The notes beneath the pieces were generated by a model that was not told the origin of the DNA, searched no databases, and was given only the letters and a program-made list of their open reading frames with translations. Positions 61,091 through 64,000 of a DNA stretch of 64,000 bases are shown piece by piece (the first letter of the stretch is position 1; each line of letters opens with the position of its first letter). The position numbers and the translations under genes are program-made. The stretch is from Pueribacillus sp041725775. GTDB taxonomy: Bacteria > Bacillota > Bacilli > Bacillales > UBA6769. The stretch is from NCBI RefSeq assembly GCF_041725775.1, contig NZ_JBEUEL010000003.1:78193-142192 (forward strand). The letters run 5' to 3'.

Positions 61091-61438
61091 GTGAATAAAA
61101 TTATGTTGCACATCGAGGGTTTTTCGATTTTACTTTTAAGCCTATACATGTACATGCATTTCCAGTATAGCTGGGTAATGTTTGTCATCTTGTTATTTGC
61201 ACCAGATCTCTCGATGTTCGCTTATTTATTAAATTATAGAATTGGAGCGATAGTCTATAACTTCTTTCACACGTATAGTGTTGTCATTGGTTTTATTTTA
61301 ATTAGTTTGTTACTAGAAAACCCACTACTCTTAGCGATTGGCTTAATTTGGATGGCGCATATTGGGATGGATCGAATGTTCGGATTTGGATTAAAGTATC
61401 CGGGTCAATTTAAAGATACTCATTTAAACCGAGTTTGA
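61091..61438 (+). CDS. DUF4260 family membrane protein
   Basis: 115 residues with three to four hydrophobic segments and the family features FAPDLSMFAYLLNYRIGA, FHTYSVVIGF, WMAHIGMDRMFGFGLKYP and FKDTH. GTG 61091 is preferred over ATG 61085 because AAGGGGGG ends only two bases before the ATG. Function unknown. Confidence 0.85.
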   Translation: MNKIMLHIEGFSILLLSLYMYMHFQYSWVMFVILLFAPDLSMFAYLLNYRIGAIVYNFFHTYSVVIGFILISLLLENPLLLAIGLIWMAHIGMDRMFGFGLKYPGQFKDTHLNRV

Positions 61439-61620
61439 AAAAACGGGCTTTATCGATATTTACCTACGCGGGGTATAATGTTCCTTTGACGAAAGCAAAG
61501 CACTTGAAGAATTGTCATTCGCATCGTATGACAAGAAGGTTGATGAATCGGGGTGAACATCGTAAAGTAGACATGAAGGGTAGTCGAATCTACGAAATTA
61601 TGTGAATAGAGGAATGAATC

Positions 61621-62019
61621 ATGCTCGTATTTTTACTTGTTGGAATAGCTGGAGCGATCGGTGCTGTCCTTCGCTACAGTTTAAGTATATATTTTCCGTT
61701 TGCTGCTGGAGATACGTTTCCGTTCGCAACGGTCATTGCAAACTTACTTGGAAGTTTAATCCTCGCATTGCTAATTAGTTTTTTTTCAGGAAAAAGACAA
61801 TTATCTGAAAAAGTAGAGGCGATCATTTATACAGGGCTTATCGGTTCATTTACGACATTTTCCGCGTTTAGTGTCGAAACACTAGAGTTGCTGCAGAACG
61901 ATGCTTATTTCTTAGCATTCACTTATGTGATAATAAGTGCTGTTGGCGGCTTTTTGATCGCAATGTTCGGTTATTCGATCGGAAAACGTTTCAAAAGAGA
62001 AGGGGGTACAGCATCATGA
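61621..62019 (+). CDS. crcB1: Fluoride channel CrcB/FluC, first subunit
   Basis: 132-residue four-helix membrane protein. GAIGAVLRYSL, ANLLGSLILALL and the pore-lining GSFTTFSAFSVE identify the dual-topology fluoride exporter family. It overlaps the second copy by four bases (ATGA), the usual layout of heterodimeric CrcB pairs in Firmicutes. Confidence 0.93.
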   Translation: MLVFLLVGIAGAIGAVLRYSLSIYFPFAAGDTFPFATVIANLLGSLILALLISFFSGKRQLSEKVEAIIYTGLIGSFTTFSAFSVETLELLQNDAYFLAFTYVIISAVGGFLIAMFGYSIGKRFKREGGTAS

Positions 62020-62420
62020 TGAACATCCTTCTCGTAGCGGTTGGTGGTTTTTTTGGAGCAATTGCCCGCTATTATGTGACACGCTCATTGACAAAAAATT
62101 TTTCTGGAACGTTTCCGCATGCGACGTTATTTGTTAATGTCCTCGGTTCATTCGTACTCGGTGTTATGCTCGGTTTTCAAGTTTCGACTACGGTGAATTT
62201 GTTGTTTGGTGTTGGATTTCTTGGAGCGTTTACAACATTTTCAACGATCAATGCTGAGCTTGTTACATTTAAACAAGAAAAAAATTGGGTTTTTTTTACA
62301 AACTACATCGTCCTCACATATTTGTTCGGGATTGTGATTGCTTTTGCCGGTTTCATGACTTCTTCGTTGATGTTGGAATTAAAAATGCACTTACAACATA
62401 TTTATTTTATGTTAAAATAA
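62016..62420 (+). CDS. crcB2: Fluoride channel CrcB/FluC, second subunit
   Basis: 134 residues, homologous to the preceding gene: GGFFGAIARYYV, VNVLGSFVLGVMLG and GAFTTFSTINAE. Together they probably form an antiparallel heterodimer exporting fluoride. The C-terminus (LKMHLQHIYFMLK) is basic. Confidence 0.93.
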   Translation: MMNILLVAVGGFFGAIARYYVTRSLTKNFSGTFPHATLFVNVLGSFVLGVMLGFQVSTTVNLLFGVGFLGAFTTFSTINAELVTFKQEKNWVFFTNYIVLTYLFGIVIAFAGFMTSSLMLELKMHLQHIYFMLK

Positions 62421-62476
62421 ATTGTTGTAGTTAATCTAGTAAACTTTTTTTTGGTCCACAGTCAGGAGGAAATAGA

Positions 62477-63823
62477 GTGAAAGTTTCAAAGTTCGGGGGC
62501 TCATCCGTTGCAAGTGGAGAGCAAATCCGCAAAGTGTTTGACATTGTTCAATCTGATCCAGAGCGTAGAGTCGTTGTCGTTTCGGCACCGGGTAAACGGT
62601 TTTCTGATGATGTTAAAACGACGGACTTACTCATTGCTCTAGCTGAAAAATATTTAAAAAATGGAGAAGCAAAAGCCGAACTCGAAGCGGTCATTGCCCG
62701 TTATCGTGAAATTGCAGAAACGCTTGAACTTGATAAAGAAATTGTAAATGAAATAGAGTTAGACTTTAAAGAACGTCTTGCCTTAAGCGACGATCCGGAA
62801 CGATTTCTAGATTGTATTAAAGCGGGTGGAGAAGATAACAATGCGAAGCTCATCGCTCGCTATTTTCAAAGGGAAGGTGTTGCAGCGACGTACGTAAACC
62901 CGAAAGAAGCTGGTTTACTTGTCAGTGATGAAGTTGGAAATGCTCAAGTGCTTCCTGAATCATATGATCGTTTATATGAGTTACGAAATAAACAAGAGAT
63001 CATTATATTTCCAGGTTTTTTTGGATATTCACCAGAAGGGAATCTCGTTACATTTCCGCGTGGTGGCTCAGATATTTCTGGTGCGATTTTAGCTGCTGCT
63101 CTTAAAGCCGATCTATATGAAAATTTTACCGACGTTGATTCCGTATATGCAGTGAACCCGAATATCGTCAATCATCCGAAAGAAATTACTGAATTAACAT
63201 ATAAAGAAATGCGTGAGTTATCGTATGCAGGTTTCGGTGTGTTTCATGAAGAAGCACTTGCACCGGCGTTCCGTGCGGGTATCCCTGTATGTGTAAAAAA
63301 TACAAATAACCCGCTAGCACCGGGAACGATGATTGTTGCGGAACGAAAGCTTAACGGTGATCCTGTTGTTGGTATTGCAAGTGACGATGGTTTTTTGAAC
63401 ATTTATGTTGAAAAATATTTAATGAATCGCGAAATAGGTTTCGGACGAAAGTTGCTACAAATTTTTGAAGAAGAAGGTTTATCGTATGAACATACGCCTT
63501 CAGGCATTGACAGTCTCAACGTCATTTTGAGGGCAGATCAACTAACAGAAGATAAAGAAGCTCGGCTTATCGATCGAATTGAAACAGAACTTCATACAGA
63601 CAAAGTGAAAATTGAACGGAACATTGCACTCATTATGATTGTCGGCGAAGCAATGAATCAAACGATTGGCGTTGCCGCAAAAGCAGTTACTGCGATTCAA
63701 AATGCAAATGTAAACATTGCAATGATTAACCAAGGGTCTTCAGAAGTGAGTATGATGTTTGGTGTCAAAGAAGCTGACGTCGAAAAAGCAGTAAAATCCA
63801 TTTACGAAGCTTTTTTTGGATAA
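62477..63823 (+). CDS. yclM: Aspartate kinase, class III (YclM/ThrD type)
   Basis: 448-residue enzyme phosphorylating aspartate, the first step to lysine, threonine, methionine and DAP. VSKFGGSSVASGEQIRKVF, VVVSAPGKRFSDD, FPRGGSDISGAI and VDSVYAVNP form the kinase domain. Two C-terminal ACT domains (IGFGRKLLQIFEEEGLSYEH and GVAAKAVTAIQNANVNIAM) carry allosteric control. GTG start after AGGAGG. The 56-base leader leaves no room for a lysine riboswitch or T-box. Confidence 0.95.
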   Translation: MKVSKFGGSSVASGEQIRKVFDIVQSDPERRVVVVSAPGKRFSDDVKTTDLLIALAEKYLKNGEAKAELEAVIARYREIAETLELDKEIVNEIELDFKERLALSDDPERFLDCIKAGGEDNNAKLIARYFQREGVAATYVNPKEAGLLVSDEVGNAQVLPESYDRLYELRNKQEIIIFPGFFGYSPEGNLVTFPRGGSDISGAILAAALKADLYENFTDVDSVYAVNPNIVNHPKEITELTYKEMRELSYAGFGVFHEEALAPAFRAGIPVCVKNTNNPLAPGTMIVAERKLNGDPVVGIASDDGFLNIYVEKYLMNREIGFGRKLLQIFEEEGLSYEHTPSGIDSLNVILRADQLTEDKEARLIDRIETELHTDKVKIERNIALIMIVGEAMNQTIGVAAKAVTAIQNANVNIAMINQGSSEVSMMFGVKEADVEKAVKSIYEAFFG

Positions 63824-63841
63824 TATAAAATTAAACATTGA

Positions 63842-63871
63842 AAAATCCGCTCAAAGCTTTGAGCGGATTTT
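63842..63871 (+). terminator. Intrinsic terminator of aspartokinase, intron target
   Basis: Perfect 15-bp stem AAAATCCGCTCAAAG/CTTTGAGCGGATTTT with no spare loop bases. The group II intron starts 6 bases later. Confidence 0.9.
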
Positions 63872-63876
63872 ATTTA

Positions 63877-64000
63877 GTGTGCGAGGCATGCACATATTCT
63901 ATAAGGTTAAAGTCCTGAATCGTGAAGGCAGTAGTAGCGATTAGCTTAAGACAAGGGTGTCCACCGTGAGGTGGAGCCTGAAGGAAGTCGGCGGCAAATC
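63877..64000 (+). mobile_element. Group IIC intron, 5' part of domain I (truncated by the window)
   Basis: Starts GTGTGCGAGGCATGCAC and continues with TCTATAAGGTTAAAGTCC, GTGAAGGCAGTAGTAGCGAT, AAGGGTGTCCACCG and CTGAAGGAAGTCGGCGGCAA. These words line up in order with the Oceanobacillus iheyensis group IIC intron (GUGUGCCCGGCAUGGGUGCA, GUGAAGGCAGAAGUAACAGU, CAAGGGUGUCC, CUGAAGGAAGCGGACGGCAA). Position directly after an intrinsic terminator is the normal target of class C introns. The ORF and 3' end lie beyond the window. Confidence 0.88.

Noticed and set aside
61439..61620. Fluoride riboswitch upstream of the crcB pair
   Set aside because: The 180-base leader was read for the crcB-motif pattern (GGxGAUGG...pseudoknot...CUGAUG) and nothing convincing was found. 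A covariance search is needed to exclude it fully.

Overview
The window is a chromosomal segment of a low-to-moderate GC Gram-positive bacterium of the Bacillaceae. The basis is a set of typical genes: cdaA-cdaR-glmM, the bacillithiol gene bshB2 with yojF, fadF, azlCD, yhgE-type membrane proteins, a CYP152 peroxygenase close to B. subtilis CypC, AGGAGG-type ribosome sites, frequent TTG/GTG starts and many intrinsic terminators. A strongly acidic LPKTA wall protein and a DUF1646 cation-transporter homologue hint at a salt- or alkali-adapted species, but this is inference. No rRNA gene, prophage, intact insertion sequence or CRISPR array was seen.

Layout. 1-8.7 kb: the end of a TauC/SsuC-type permease, an orphan glycine-betaine-type binding lipoprotein, a structured non-coding block, a prepilin peptidase, FadF, a decayed TnpB fragment, a DUF1646 transporter and purU. 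9-14.2 kb: a YhgE/Pip protein divergent from a PadR-DUF1700-DUF4097 operon, then meso-diaminopimelate dehydrogenase. 14.7-20 kb: a methyltransferase, a two-P-loop ATPase, an inositol-monophosphatase-family enzyme, bshB2-yojF and ampS. 20-22.8 kb: a complete NMT1/TauT-type ABC importer. 23-32.6 kb: an acyl-CoA catabolism region with an aldo/keto reductase, flavoprotein, quinone reductase, acyl-CoA ligase, hotdog thioesterase, a large/small acyl-CoA dehydrogenase pair, a thiolase-fold protein without the usual cysteine, and a DUF35 partner. A second TnpB-derived fragment sits inside this last operon.

32.6-47 kb holds mainly single genes: STM3941-like, M42 peptidase, a small Sm-like protein, PIG3-type reductase, ilvA, Nudix, lipase, Na/Pi transporter, LPKTA surface protein, a second yhgE with a cre-like operator, azlCD and a 57-residue coiled-coil protein. 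47.3-48.1 kb is a tRNA cluster (Glu, Thr, Tyr, Gly, Ala) with a tRNA-Thr fragment. Directly after tRNA-Ala lies a ~3 kb AT-rich island carrying a DUF262/DUF1524 (GmrSD-type) gene, bounded by a 15-bp repeat of the tRNA 3' end and followed by what looks like the original tRNA-operon terminator.

51-64 kb: rocF, cdaA-cdaR-glmM (without sigW-rsiW before or glmS after), a zinc-ribbon/metallo-beta-lactamase/CYP152 operon, a methyltransferase pseudogene, pdxK, uppP, DUF4260, a crcB pair and class III aspartokinase. The window ends inside the 5' region of a group IIC intron inserted just after the aspartokinase terminator.

The most interesting points are the tRNA-Ala defence island, the Ltp2-like thiolase-fold/DUF35 pair beside paired acyl-CoA dehydrogenases, the two TnpB remnants that share the same lesions and keep their 3' hairpin, and the unidentified multi-stem structure upstream of the prepilin peptidase.
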